Of a stretch of DNA of 64,000 nucleotides, positions 1 through 9,282 are shown piece by piece. A program made the translations under genes and the position numbers. How positions within the stretch are numbered: the stretch's first letter is position 1; the number at the start of each line of letters is the position of its first letter. Source of the stretch: Betaproteobacteria bacterium (GTDB lineage Bacteria > Pseudomonadota > Gammaproteobacteria > Burkholderiales > Burkholderiaceae_C). The notes under the pieces were generated by a model. That model was given only the letters and a program-made list of their open reading frames with translations, was not told the origin of the DNA and made no database searches. The stretch lies in assembly GCA_009923505.1 (NCBI GenBank), contig RFTK01000001.1, positions 1 through 64,000 on the forward strand. Reading direction: 5' to 3'.

Positions 1-1067
1 TACTCGTCGTCCTCCCAAGCCTTGAGTGTGCACAACACCTGGGCTGCGAAAGCTTCGTGAATTTCGACGACATCAAAGTCCTGCAAGGACAGACCGGCGC
101 GTGCCAGCATGCGCGGCACGGCATAGGCGGGCGCCATCAGCAGCCCTTCGGCCTGATCACGAAAATCCACAGCGGCCACCTCGCTGACGGTGAGGTAGGC
201 CAGCACCGGCAGGTTGCGAGACGCCGCCCAGTCTTCCGAGGCCAGCAACACGGTGGCGGCCCCGTCGGTGAGTGGCGTGGAATTGCCGGCTGTCAACGTG
301 CCTGGGGCTGGCGCGATCTGGCGATCAAACACGGTCTTCAGACGGGAGAGTTTGTCCAGGGTGAGATCCGGTCGCAGGATGTTGTCCTGTCGAATGCCCG
401 CAAAGGGGGTCATCAAGTCGTTGAAGAAGCCGCGCTCGTAAGCCTGTGCCAAGTGCTGATGACTCTTGAGCGCCCAGGCGTCTTGCTCTTCACGGCGAAT
501 CCCCCAGGTTTGCGCCATCGCCTCGGCATGTTCACCCATGGACCAACCCGTGCGGGGTTCGACGTTGCGGGGCAGCGCAGGCTTGAAGAACATGCCAGGG
601 CGCAAGCGCGACGCCACGGCCAGCCGCTTGAAAACGGAACGCGAGCGGTTCAACTCCAGCAGCAATTGACGCAAGCGCTCGTTGAGGGCAATGGGCGCAT
701 CCGAAGTGGTGTCCACGCCAGCGGCCACGCCACACTCGATGTGGCCCAAGGCAATCTTGTTGGCCACCAGCAGGGTCGCCTCCAGGCTGGTGCCACAGGC
801 CTGTTGAACGTCATAGGCCGGCGTTTGCGGTGACAAGGTCGTGCCCAGCACCGATTCACGCACCAAGTTGAAGTCCCGCGCGTGCTTCATGACCGCACCG
901 CCCGCCACTTCTCCCAAGCGCACACCGTGCAGATCGAAACGGTCCACCAGACCTTGCAACGCGGCGGTGAGCATGTCTTGGTTGGAGGCACGCGCATAAG
1001 CGGTGTTGGACCGCACAAAGGGAATGCGATTGCCTCCCACAATGGCCACGCGACGGATGGTGTTCAT
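1..1067 (-). CDS. acetyl-CoA C-acyltransferase (thiolase, FadI-like), truncated by window edge
   Basis: Reverse-strand translation from 1067: MNTIRRVAIVGGNRIPFVRSNTAYARASNQDMLTAALQGLVDRF...QQACGTSLEA...NSTPLTDGAA; thiolase active-site and NG/ST motifs. ATGA overlap with the upstream gene. Not in ORF track because it runs off the edge. Confidence 0.9.
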   Translation of the reverse strand, partial: MNTIRRVAIVGGNRIPFVRSNTAYARASNQDMLTAALQGLVDRFDLHGVRLGEVAGGAVMKHARDFNLVRESVLGTTLSPQTPAYDVQQACGTSLEATLLVANKIALGHIECGVAAGVDTTSDAPIALNERLRQLLLELNRSRSVFKRLAVASRLRPGMFFKPALPRNVEPRTGWSMGEHAEAMAQTWGIRREEQDAWALKSHQHLAQAYERGFFNDLMTPFAGIRQDNILRPDLTLDKLSRLKTVFDRQIAPAPGTLTAGNSTPLTDGAATVLLASEDWAASRNLPVLAYLTVSEVAAVDFRDQAEGLLMAPAYAVPRMLARAGLSLQDFDVVEIHEAFAAQVLCTLKAWEDDE

Positions 1068-1951
1068 AGGGCTAACAAGGCTCGGACATGGGTTCTCTCG
1101 GCATGTGCATCACGCACCTCCCAGCGCAGGCCGGATGAGGTCTCGTGCTGCCACACAGCCAACTGAGCCGGCAGCATCACCGGCGACTTGAATTCGGTGG
1201 TGAGGGTGGCCGTCTGCACCGAGCGGGCAGGCAACAAGCCTGCCAACGCGCGCGCTTGCGTCCACAACCCGTGGGCAATGGTGCGTTGAAAGCCAAACAG
1301 CCGAGCACTCAGGCGTGAGAGGTGCATGGGATTGAAATCACCCGAGACCCGTGCGTATCGTCTGCCAATGTTGACGGGAGCCTCAAACTCGAAGGCCCGC
1401 ACCCAGGAAACTTCGTTGTCAAACCCGCTGATATAGGGCAACCCCGCGGGATCGCGCACCCCTCGGCGCAACAAACTCTGGGTGCCACGCCACACCACCT
1501 CACCCGCGCGACGGATCAACAGGTCCAGGTCAAACACCTGCCCCTTCTCGTGCGACCGCAATCCCCCTGTGACCAATTCCACACTCACCTCGTCGCCGAC
1601 CTGCAGGGCGGCCAACTGCTCAATGCGGTTGGACAGGTGAACGGTACCTGCAGCGGGCCAGGGACAGGCTGGCGAGCACAAATAGGCCATGACCAAGGGG
1701 AAGGTCAGCAATTGGGGATAGGTCAGCGGCACACCGTGCCCCGCCTCAAAGCCACACACGGATCGGTAGTGCGCCAGGGCTGAGGCCTGCACAGTCACCT
1801 GCGGCATGGACCAACGAGCCAACGGCAACGCCTCGACGCGGCCGGGTCGCTTGCTGCGCGTGGCCCAGGCCCGCCACAACAGACTGGGCAGGGCCGGTGC
1901 TTGCATCAACACCTGGTCATTCATCTCAGGCACCCAACCAGCTGTGGCCAC
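1064..1951 (-). CDS. MaoC-family acyl dehydratase
   Basis: C-terminal hot-dog fold signature (GDFNPMHLS...AHGLWTQARALAGLLP); operon context. Confidence 0.85.
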   Translation of the reverse strand: MATAGWVPEMNDQVLMQAPALPSLLWRAWATRSKRPGRVEALPLARWSMPQVTVQASALAHYRSVCGFEAGHGVPLTYPQLLTFPLVMAYLCSPACPWPAAGTVHLSNRIEQLAALQVGDEVSVELVTGGLRSHEKGQVFDLDLLIRRAGEVVWRGTQSLLRRGVRDPAGLPYISGFDNEVSWVRAFEFEAPVNIGRRYARVSGDFNPMHLSRLSARLFGFQRTIAHGLWTQARALAGLLPARSVQTATLTTEFKSPVMLPAQLAVWQHETSSGLRWEVRDAHAERTHVRALLAL

Positions 1952-3362
1952 ACACGCGAATCACCTGACCGTTCACCCCTGCAGCGGAGCGGCTGAGTAG
2001 CCATGCAATGGTCTCGGCCACGTCGACCGGCCAACCGCCCTGCCCCATGGAATTCATCCGTCGACCCGCTTCCCGAATAGCCAACGGAATGGCGGCGGTC
2101 ATCTGGGTTTCAATGAAGCCCGGAGCGACCGCGTTGATGGCCATGCCTTGCGCCGCCAGACGAGGCGCCAAGCTGTGCACCAGGCCGATCACACCCGCTT
2201 TGGAGAACGCGTAGTTGGTTTGCCCCACGTTGCCCGCGAGGCCCGCGATGGACGACACACACACCACTCGTGCACCGGCCCGAAGCGCCTGCGCCTGCAT
2301 CAATGCTTGCGTGATGTCAGCCTGCGCCCCCAGGTTGACCTGCAACACCGACTGCCAGAGGTGTTCAGGCATCTTGGCCAGGGTTTTGTCGCGCGTGATG
2401 CCGGCGTTGTGCACCACGCCGTCCCACCCGCCATCGGCCAAGGCCGCTTGAACCAAGGCAGCTGGGGTGTTGCGGTCGGTGATGTCCAGGGACAACGCGC
2501 TGCCCTGAACACGTGCGGCCACGGCTTGCAAGGCATCGCGCGCAGCGGGCACATCCAGACAGACGACGCGCGCGCCGTCACGGGCCAGCGTGTCCACGAT
2601 GGCTTCGCCAATGCCGCGCGAGGCGCCGGTCACCAGCATGGTGTTGCCTTGCAAGGGTTGCGCAGCATCCCAGGGGGCGTCATGGCCTTGTGTCCACTCG
2701 GTGGTCAGCGCGGCCGTGAGTCGCACCACCTGGCCCGAGACATACGCGCTGCGCGGCGAGAGAAAAAATCGGAGTGCTCCCTCCAGCGCACCGTGCGCAT
2801 CATCGGTCAGTTGGAGCAGTTGGACCGCAATGCCACGCTTGACCTCTTTGGCGAGCGACCGCATGAAGCCTTCGAGCGCGCGCTGCACCGAGGCCTGCAG
2901 AGCATCGTCACACTGTGCCGGGTCCCAGCCCAACACCACCACCCGGCCACACGGCAGCACTGATCGCACCGTGTCGTGGAAAAACTGGTAGAGGCTGTCC
3001 GCCTGCGCCAGGGTCTGCAGGCCCGTGGCGTCAAACACCAAGCCTTTGACTCGTGCGCCGGCTTGTCCCTCGATCGTCCAGCGGCCAGACATCAGACCCA
3101 CCTGGTTGCACAGAGCTGTCCACTGGGGCACCTCATGGGCCACGGTGTGGATCTGCATCGACTTGAACGCTTGCGCCAGGGTGGGCAGCCACTGGGCACC
3201 GGCCGAGGCCCCCACCAGCACATCGCCTTCCATGACCGGTTGATGTGCGTGGAACCGCTCCAACAGCACCGGACGGGGCAAGCCCAGGGCCGCGGCAATG
3301 CGCGAGCCCATCGGCGAGTTAGCAAAATTCAGGTAAGAGTCCTTCATCCCGGATGCTTTCAT
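1926..3362 (-). CDS. 3-oxoacyl-ACP/CoA reductase, long FabG4-like SDR
   Basis: TGASRGIGEAIVDTLARDGARVVCLD, NNAG-like HNAGITRDKTL, S-YxxxK (TNYAFSKAGVIG); N-terminal extra domain. Confidence 0.88.
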   Translation of the reverse strand: MKASGMKDSYLNFANSPMGSRIAAALGLPRPVLLERFHAHQPVMEGDVLVGASAGAQWLPTLAQAFKSMQIHTVAHEVPQWTALCNQVGLMSGRWTIEGQAGARVKGLVFDATGLQTLAQADSLYQFFHDTVRSVLPCGRVVVLGWDPAQCDDALQASVQRALEGFMRSLAKEVKRGIAVQLLQLTDDAHGALEGALRFFLSPRSAYVSGQVVRLTAALTTEWTQGHDAPWDAAQPLQGNTMLVTGASRGIGEAIVDTLARDGARVVCLDVPAARDALQAVAARVQGSALSLDITDRNTPAALVQAALADGGWDGVVHNAGITRDKTLAKMPEHLWQSVLQVNLGAQADITQALMQAQALRAGARVVCVSSIAGLAGNVGQTNYAFSKAGVIGLVHSLAPRLAAQGMAINAVAPGFIETQMTAAIPLAIREAGRRMNSMGQGGWPVDVAETIAWLLSRSAAGVNGQVIRVCGHSWLGA

Positions 3363-3377
3363 GCAACGGGATACAGC

Positions 3378-4595
3378 TTACTCGACCTTGGCGCCTTCCT
3401 GGTACCAGCGTCCCAACAATTGACGCTCGTCGTCGGTGATCTGGGTGGCGTTGTTCAAGGGCATCTGACGCGACACCACGGCCTGCTGGTACACATTCTG
3501 TGCATGCATCTTCAGGGCCTCGGGCGAATCGAGTCGAATGTTTTTCATCTGCACCTGGGCTCCATGGCAACTGATGCAGCGCTCCTGGAGGACAGCCTGT
3601 ACTTGTGCCAGCGTGACAGGGACTTGCGTCTGGACAGGAGCAGGCATGGAAGTCTGGGCAGGCTTCATGGCGACAATCACCGCCACGATAGTGGCCACAC
3701 CCACCGCCGCAAACGGCCATGGGTTGCTCGCGCGACCCAGGCGGAAAGCATGGCGTTGGACAAAATACTGACGAATCAGGGCGCCCGCCAGCATCATCAC
3801 AAAGAGCAACACCCAGCGGTGCTCGTGCGTATAAAGGAAGCTGTAGTGGTTGCTCAGCATCGCGAAGATGACAGGCAGGGTGAAGTAGGTGTTGTGCACA
3901 CTCCGCTGCTTGCCTCGCTTGCCATGGATGGCCAGCGAGGCAGGGTCATACGACTCACGGTCGGTCATGGCCTTGACCACCTGGCGCTGGCCGGGAATGA
4001 TCCAGAAAAACACGTTGGCACTCATGGCCGTGGCGATCATGGCGCCCACCAGCAAGAAGGCTGCACGCCCGGCGAACAACTGACACGCCAGCCATGAACC
4101 AATGGCCACGATGACTATCATCAGGCCAGCCACGATCAGCTCGCCGTTTTGCTTGAAACCAAAGACGCGGCACACCGCGTCATACAACACCCAAAAGCCC
4201 ACCAGAAAGCCAATGGCCGCACTGCCAGCCATCACGGGAGACCAATCCATCAAGGATTTGTCGATCAGGAATGTCCCCGCATTCCACAGGTACAGCACCG
4301 TGAACAGGGCAAAACCCGACAACCAGGCGGAATAACTCTCCCAATAAAACCAGTGCAGGTGCGTGTGGATTTTCTTGGGCGCCACCATGTATTTCTGCGG
4401 GTTGTAAAAACCACCGCCGTGCACCGCCCACATCGCACCATCCACACCTTTTTCCAGCAAGTCCGGCGATTGCGGGCGCTGCAGGTTGTTGTCTAGAAAC
4501 ACAAAATAAAACGAGGAGCCGATCCAGGCAATGGCCGTGATCACATGCAACCACCTGAGCAACAGGTTGGCCCACTCCAGAAAATATGCATCCAT
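3378..4595 (-). CDS. puuD: membrane urate hydroxylase PuuD (C-terminal cytochrome c domain)
   Basis: MDAYFLEWANLLLRWLHVITAIAWIGSSFYFVFLDNNLQRP; multi-TM; C-terminal CISCH heme motif; adjacent uraH and puuE. Confidence 0.92.
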   Translation of the reverse strand: MDAYFLEWANLLLRWLHVITAIAWIGSSFYFVFLDNNLQRPQSPDLLEKGVDGAMWAVHGGGFYNPQKYMVAPKKIHTHLHWFYWESYSAWLSGFALFTVLYLWNAGTFLIDKSLMDWSPVMAGSAAIGFLVGFWVLYDAVCRVFGFKQNGELIVAGLMIVIVAIGSWLACQLFAGRAAFLLVGAMIATAMSANVFFWIIPGQRQVVKAMTDRESYDPASLAIHGKRGKQRSVHNTYFTLPVIFAMLSNHYSFLYTHEHRWVLLFVMMLAGALIRQYFVQRHAFRLGRASNPWPFAAVGVATIVAVIVAMKPAQTSMPAPVQTQVPVTLAQVQAVLQERCISCHGAQVQMKNIRLDSPEALKMHAQNVYQQAVVSRQMPLNNATQITDDERQLLGRWYQEGAKVE

Positions 4596-4630
4596 CAAGG
4601 TTCTCCAGGGTCCTGGTGAGGTGGGTCAGC

Positions 4631-4984
4631 TCAGGAGCCGCGATAGGTGGAATAGCTCCAGGGGCTGACCAGCAGCGGCACATGGTAGTGCTGATCCCGG
4701 TGCGCCAGCCCGAAGTCCAGATGCACCTGATCCAGAAACCGGGGTTCGGGCAGGGCTACCCCTTTGGCATCGAAGTACCCCTTGACATCAAAACTCAAGC
4801 GGTAGGTGCCGGCTTTCAGACTGGCGTTGTCATACAGGGGGCCATCGGGGTTGCGTCCGTCCTGGTTGAGCGTGAACGACTTGACCAGGGTGGCCTGGCC
4901 GCCTTGCGTGGTGTAGAGGCTCACCTTCATGCCGGCGGCGGGGCAGCCGTGCATGGTGTCCAGTACGTGCGTGCTCAGGCCCAT
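4631..4984 (-). CDS. uraH: 5-hydroxyisourate hydrolase
   Basis: MGLSTHVLDTMHGCPAAGMKV...HYHVPLLVSPWSYSTYRGS; terminal YRGS signature of HIUase. Confidence 0.95.
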   Translation of the reverse strand: MGLSTHVLDTMHGCPAAGMKVSLYTTQGGQATLVKSFTLNQDGRNPDGPLYDNASLKAGTYRLSFDVKGYFDAKGVALPEPRFLDQVHLDFGLAHRDQHYHVPLLVSPWSYSTYRGS

Positions 4985-5018
4985 TCCAGTTCTCCAGCAA
5001 ATTCAGTATGTAGACAAT

Positions 5019-5030
5019 ATTGTATACAAT
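5019..5030. promoter_or_regulatory. perfect palindrome ATTGTATACAAT, candidate GntR-type operator between divergent uraH and puuE
   Basis: 12-bp perfect palindrome; preceded by a near-direct repeat GTAGACAAT/GTATACAAT. Confidence 0.5.
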
Positions 5031-5113
5031 TTTAGTTTCTTGGCTATCATGGACATAGTATCGTCAACGGCCAGCCCCATGAAGGGGTTGGAGCTTTGAA
5101 GGAGTTCGATTGC

Positions 5114-6064
5114 ATGAGTACCTACGACAGCACATTGCCCTACCCGCGCGACCTCAAGGGATACGGCCGCGACGTGCCCCATGCCCAGTGGCCACAGCAG
5201 GCACGCGTTGCGGTGCAATTTGTCCTGAACTACGAAGAGGGTGGCGAAAACGCCGTGCTGCACGGCGACCCGGCCAGTGAGCAATTTCTCTCGGAGATGT
5301 TCAACCCTGCGGCCTTCGAGGCGCGCCATATCAGCATGGAGGGCATTTACGAATATGGCTCACGCGCCGGTGTGTGGCGCATCCTGCGTGAGTTTGAGCG
5401 TCGAGGCTTGCACCTGACCGTGTTTGGCATCGCCACCGCGTTTCAGCGCTACCCCGAGTTGGCCGCAGCCTTGAAAGAACTGGGTCACGACTTGGCCTGC
5501 CATGGCTTGAAATGGATCCATTACCAACAGGTGAGCGAAGCCATCGAGCGCGAGCATATGCAGCAGGCTATGCACATCCTCACCGAGCTGTGGGGTGAGC
5601 GCCCGCTGGGTTGGTACACCGGACGCGACAGCCCCAACACGCGCCGCCTGGTGGCCGACTATGGCGGTTTTGCCTATGACAGCGACTACTACGGCGACGA
5701 CTTGCCGTTCTGGATGACGGTTCGCAAGACCGATGGAAGCGTCGCCCCCCAACTCATCGTCCCCTACACCCTGGACTGCAACGACATGCGCTTTGCCCTG
5801 CCCCAGGGCTATTCACACGCCGATCCGTTCTTCGAGTACATGAAGGACACGTTTGATGCCTTGTACGCAGAGGGCGATCCCAACGGACTCAACCGTCCCA
5901 AGATGATGAGCATTGGCATGCATTGCCGATTGCTGGGTCGTCCGGGACGCATCACGGCCTTGCAACGTTTTCTGGATCACATCCAGTCGCATGAGCATGT
6001 GTGGGTGGCTCGCCGTCTGGACATCGCACGTCACTGGGCCGCCACCCATCCCTTTGCTGGTTGA
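5114..6064 (+). CDS. puuE: allantoinase PuuE (polysaccharide-deacetylase fold)
   Basis: MSTYDSTLPYPRDLKGYGRDVPHAQWPQQARVAVQFVLNYEEGGENAVLHGD; start chosen at internal ATG 5114. Confidence 0.93.
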   Translation: MSTYDSTLPYPRDLKGYGRDVPHAQWPQQARVAVQFVLNYEEGGENAVLHGDPASEQFLSEMFNPAAFEARHISMEGIYEYGSRAGVWRILREFERRGLHLTVFGIATAFQRYPELAAALKELGHDLACHGLKWIHYQQVSEAIEREHMQQAMHILTELWGERPLGWYTGRDSPNTRRLVADYGGFAYDSDYYGDDLPFWMTVRKTDGSVAPQLIVPYTLDCNDMRFALPQGYSHADPFFEYMKDTFDALYAEGDPNGLNRPKMMSIGMHCRLLGRPGRITALQRFLDHIQSHEHVWVARRLDIARHWAATHPFAG

Positions 6065-6085
6065 CCCTTTCCCCGGAGAACCCTC

Positions 6086-7861
6086 ATGTCCCTCACGCTG
6101 GAACAACTCAACCATGCCACCGAAGCCGATGCAGCACGCATGCTCACCGGGTTGTACGAACACTCGGACTGGGTGGCCGAGCGGGTGATCGCACAACGCC
6201 CGTTCAAATCGCTGGCGCATTTGAAATACCTGATGACGCAGGTGCTGGACGCGGCTGGACAGGACGCTCAACTCGCACTGGTTCGCGCGCACCCCGAGTT
6301 GGCAGGCAAGGCCATGGTCAGCAAGACCCTAACGGCTGCCTCCACGAATGAACAAACCCGGGCGGGCTTGACCGACTGCACCCCCGAAGAGTTTGCACAC
6401 ATTCAACAACTCAACGCGGATTACAACGCCAAATTTGGCTGGCCCTTTATTCTCGCGGTTCGCGGCCCACGCGGTGTCGGCTTGCACAAACGGCAGATCA
6501 TCGAGGCCTTTGAGCGCCGCCTGCGGGGTCACCCCGCATTTGAATTGCAAGAGTGTCTGCGCAACATCCACCGCATTGTCGAAATCCGCCTGAACGACAA
6601 ATTTGGTATCGAGCCTAAGCTGGGTCATGCGGTGTGGGACTGGCAGGAAACCCTGGCCCAGCACAGCGACCCTGGGTTCGCCGAGAAAGGGCAACTCACG
6701 GTGACCTACCTGACGGACGCCCACCGCGCCTGCGCACAACGCATCAGCCACTGGATGCGCGACTGCGGCTTTGACGACGTGGAGATCGACGCGGTGGGCA
6801 ATGTGGTGGGGCGCTACCACCCGGCCGTGCCCGGCGCGCGCTTTCTCATGACCGGATCGCACTACGACACGGTTCGCAATGGCGGCAAATACGACGGCCG
6901 CCTGGGTATCTTTGTGCCCATGGCCTGTGTGCAACAACTCGCGCAGCAACAGCGTCGTTTGCCTTTCGGGATTGAAGTGGTGGCATTTGCCGAGGAAGAA
7001 GGACAGCGCTACAAAGCCACCTTCCTGGGGTCGGGCGCCCTGGTGGGCGACTTCAAGCCTGAGTGGTTGGAGCAAACCGACGCTGAGGGCATCACCATGC
7101 GACAGGCCATGCAGCACGCGGGTTTGTGCATTGATGACATTCCCAACATTCGCCGGGACGCGGCACAGTACCTGGGGTTCGTTGAGGTCCATATCGAGCA
7201 AGGGCCGGTGCTCAACGAAAATCATCTGCCGCTGGGCATTGTGACCAGCATCAATGGCAGCGTGCGATACCAGTGCGAGATCATCGGCACGGCCAGCCAT
7301 GCGGGTACCACCCCCATGGACCGCCGACGCGACGCCGCCTGTGCCCTGGCCGAACTGGCGCTCTATGTCGAGCAACGTGCAGCGCGCGACGTGGATTCGG
7401 TGGCGACCATCGGTCAACTGCAGGTCCCCCAAGGCTCCATCAATGTCGTCCCCGGGGTATGCCAGTTTTCGCTGGACATGCGCGCGCCTGTGGACGCGCA
7501 GCGCGATGCGGTGGTGCGCGACATCCTGGCCGAGTTGGCCGCCATTTGCGAACGACGCGGTGTGCGTTACGTCGCGCAGGAAATCTTGCGGGTGTCGGCT
7601 GCGCCGAGTGCACCAGCCTGGCAAGCGCGCTGGGAGCGAGCCGTGGAGCATTTGGGCGTGCCCCTGTTCAAAATGCCCAGCGGCGCCGGCCACGACGCCA
7701 TGAAGTTGCACGACATCATGCCCCAGGCCATGTTGTTTGTGCGCGGCGAAAACGCCGGCATCAGCCACAACCCCCTGGAGAGCACCACCAGCGACGACAT
7801 GCAGTTGGCGGTCGATGCCTTTACCCATGTTTTGAATCAACTTGCACTGGAAACTGCATGA
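6086..7861 (+). CDS. fusion: OHCU decarboxylase (UraD) N-terminus + allantoate amidohydrolase (AllC-like, M20) C-terminus
   Basis: N-term MSLTLEQLNHATEADAARMLTGLYEHSDWVAERV...FGWPFILAVRG; C-term MTGSHYDTVRNGGKYDGRLG, AEEEGQRYKATFLGS, SINGSVRYQCEIIGTASHAGTTPMDRRRDA. Confidence 0.92.
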   Translation: MSLTLEQLNHATEADAARMLTGLYEHSDWVAERVIAQRPFKSLAHLKYLMTQVLDAAGQDAQLALVRAHPELAGKAMVSKTLTAASTNEQTRAGLTDCTPEEFAHIQQLNADYNAKFGWPFILAVRGPRGVGLHKRQIIEAFERRLRGHPAFELQECLRNIHRIVEIRLNDKFGIEPKLGHAVWDWQETLAQHSDPGFAEKGQLTVTYLTDAHRACAQRISHWMRDCGFDDVEIDAVGNVVGRYHPAVPGARFLMTGSHYDTVRNGGKYDGRLGIFVPMACVQQLAQQQRRLPFGIEVVAFAEEEGQRYKATFLGSGALVGDFKPEWLEQTDAEGITMRQAMQHAGLCIDDIPNIRRDAAQYLGFVEVHIEQGPVLNENHLPLGIVTSINGSVRYQCEIIGTASHAGTTPMDRRRDAACALAELALYVEQRAARDVDSVATIGQLQVPQGSINVVPGVCQFSLDMRAPVDAQRDAVVRDILAELAAICERRGVRYVAQEILRVSAAPSAPAWQARWERAVEHLGVPLFKMPSGAGHDAMKLHDIMPQAMLFVRGENAGISHNPLESTTSDDMQLAVDAFTHVLNQLALETA

Positions 7862-9111
7862 GTGCCACCCCCACCCATTACGCTCAACTCGACGCCTGGA
7901 TCGATGCTCACTTTGACGAACAGGTGAAGTTCCTTCAGGCGTTGGTGCAGGTACCCACCGATACACCGCCGGGCAACAACGCACCGCATGCCGAACGCAC
8001 GGCCGATCTGCTCCAGGCCTTTGGTTACACCGCTGAAAAGCACGCGGTGCCTGAAGCGGATGTCAAGGCGTACGGGCTGCAGTCCATCACCAACCTGATC
8101 GTGCGCCGTCCCTACGGCCCGGGAACCACCATTGCCCTCAATGCCCATGGCGATGTGGTCCCCCCGGGTGAAGGCTGGACACACGATCCGTATGGCGCAG
8201 AAATTCAAGACGGTGCCCTGTATGGTCGCGCCACCGCCGTGAGCAAGAGCGACTTCTCCACCTTCACCTTCGCGACCCGCGCGCTTGAATCGCTGGGGCT
8301 GCCGCTCAAGGGCGGCGTGGAACTGCACTTCACCTATGACGAAGAGTTTGGTGGCGAGATGGGTCCGGGTTGGTTATTGGCCAACGGCCTCACCCACCCC
8401 GACTTGATGATCGCTGCCGGCTTTTCGTACCAGGTGGTGACCGCACACAACGGTTGCCTGCAAATGGAAGTGACGGTGCAAGGGGAAATGGCGCATGCCG
8501 CAGTGCCCGATACCGGCACCGATGCCTTGCAAGGTGCGGTACACATCCTGCAGGCGCTTCATGCCCTCAATGCTGACTACAAAAAAATCACTTCGCAGGT
8601 GGAAGGCATCACGCACCCCTACCTCAATGTGGGGCAGATCAGCGGCGGCACCAACACCAACGTCATGCCGGGCAAGGTGGTGTTCAAGCTGGACCGTCGC
8701 ATGATTCCGGAAGAGAACCCCACGGAGGTGGAAGCCAGCATTCGCCAGACCATCGAGGACGCTGCCAAGACCTTCCATCCACCGCGGGGCGGCAATCAAC
8801 TCAAGGTGGACATCCGCCGCCTGCTGCTGGCCCGGGCCATGGTGCCGCTGGCGGGTAACAAGCCGCTGGTGGAGGCCCTCCAGAAGCACGGAGCTCACAT
8901 CTTCGGCGAGCCGATCCCCGCGGTGGGCACGCCGCTCTACACCGATGTGCGTTTGTATGTCGAGCGCGGTATTCCAGGCGTGATTTATGGCGCAGGTCCA
9001 CGCACGGTGCTCGAGAGCCACGCCAAACGGGCGGATGAGCGGGTGCAACTGGAGGACGTGCGACGCGCCACCAAGGTGGTCGCCAGAACCCTGCTGGAAT
9101 TGCTCGGCTGA
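7858..9111 (+). CDS. M20-family metallopeptidase/amidohydrolase (ArgE/DapE-like)
   Basis: LNAHGDVVPPGEGWTHDP, TYDEEFGGEMGPGWLL; ATGA overlap with preceding fusion gene. Confidence 0.88.
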   Translation: MSATPTHYAQLDAWIDAHFDEQVKFLQALVQVPTDTPPGNNAPHAERTADLLQAFGYTAEKHAVPEADVKAYGLQSITNLIVRRPYGPGTTIALNAHGDVVPPGEGWTHDPYGAEIQDGALYGRATAVSKSDFSTFTFATRALESLGLPLKGGVELHFTYDEEFGGEMGPGWLLANGLTHPDLMIAAGFSYQVVTAHNGCLQMEVTVQGEMAHAAVPDTGTDALQGAVHILQALHALNADYKKITSQVEGITHPYLNVGQISGGTNTNVMPGKVVFKLDRRMIPEENPTEVEASIRQTIEDAAKTFHPPRGGNQLKVDIRRLLLARAMVPLAGNKPLVEALQKHGAHIFGEPIPAVGTPLYTDVRLYVERGIPGVIYGAGPRTVLESHAKRADERVQLEDVRRATKVVARTLLELLG

Positions 9112-9121
9112 GTCCTGCCAG

Positions 9122-9159
9122 CGCCTACCCCCGGCAGTTAGTGCACTCGGGGGTGGGCG
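9122..9159. terminator. strong hairpin downstream of the purine operon, no clear T-tract
   Basis: CGCCTACCCCCG / CGGGGGTGGGCG, 12-bp stem (one G-U), 14-nt loop, just after the stop at 9111. Confidence 0.5.
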
Positions 9160-9282
9160 TTGCAGCGCATGCTCGCATCTGTCGCCCCTCGCATCGCTGC
9201 GTAAGATTGGCTTTACCGTCAATCGGCAACTTGTTAGGATGCAAGCTACACAGTGAACCTCCCTGTTGCGTTGGAGTTCTGC

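Noticed and set aside
57-833. 258-aa plus-strand ORF
   Set aside because: Antisense to the clear thiolase frame; high-GC spurious ORF with no family signature.
2976-4097. 373-aa plus-strand ORF
   Set aside because: Antisense to fabG-like and puuD; His/Arg-rich translation typical of shadow frames.
6329-7984. 551-aa minus-strand ORF
   Set aside because: Antisense to the uraD-allC fusion, whose coding motifs are clear.
9122-9159. REP/BIME-like element
   Set aside because: Strong single hairpin but I saw no second copy in the window; kept as terminator-like hairpin only.
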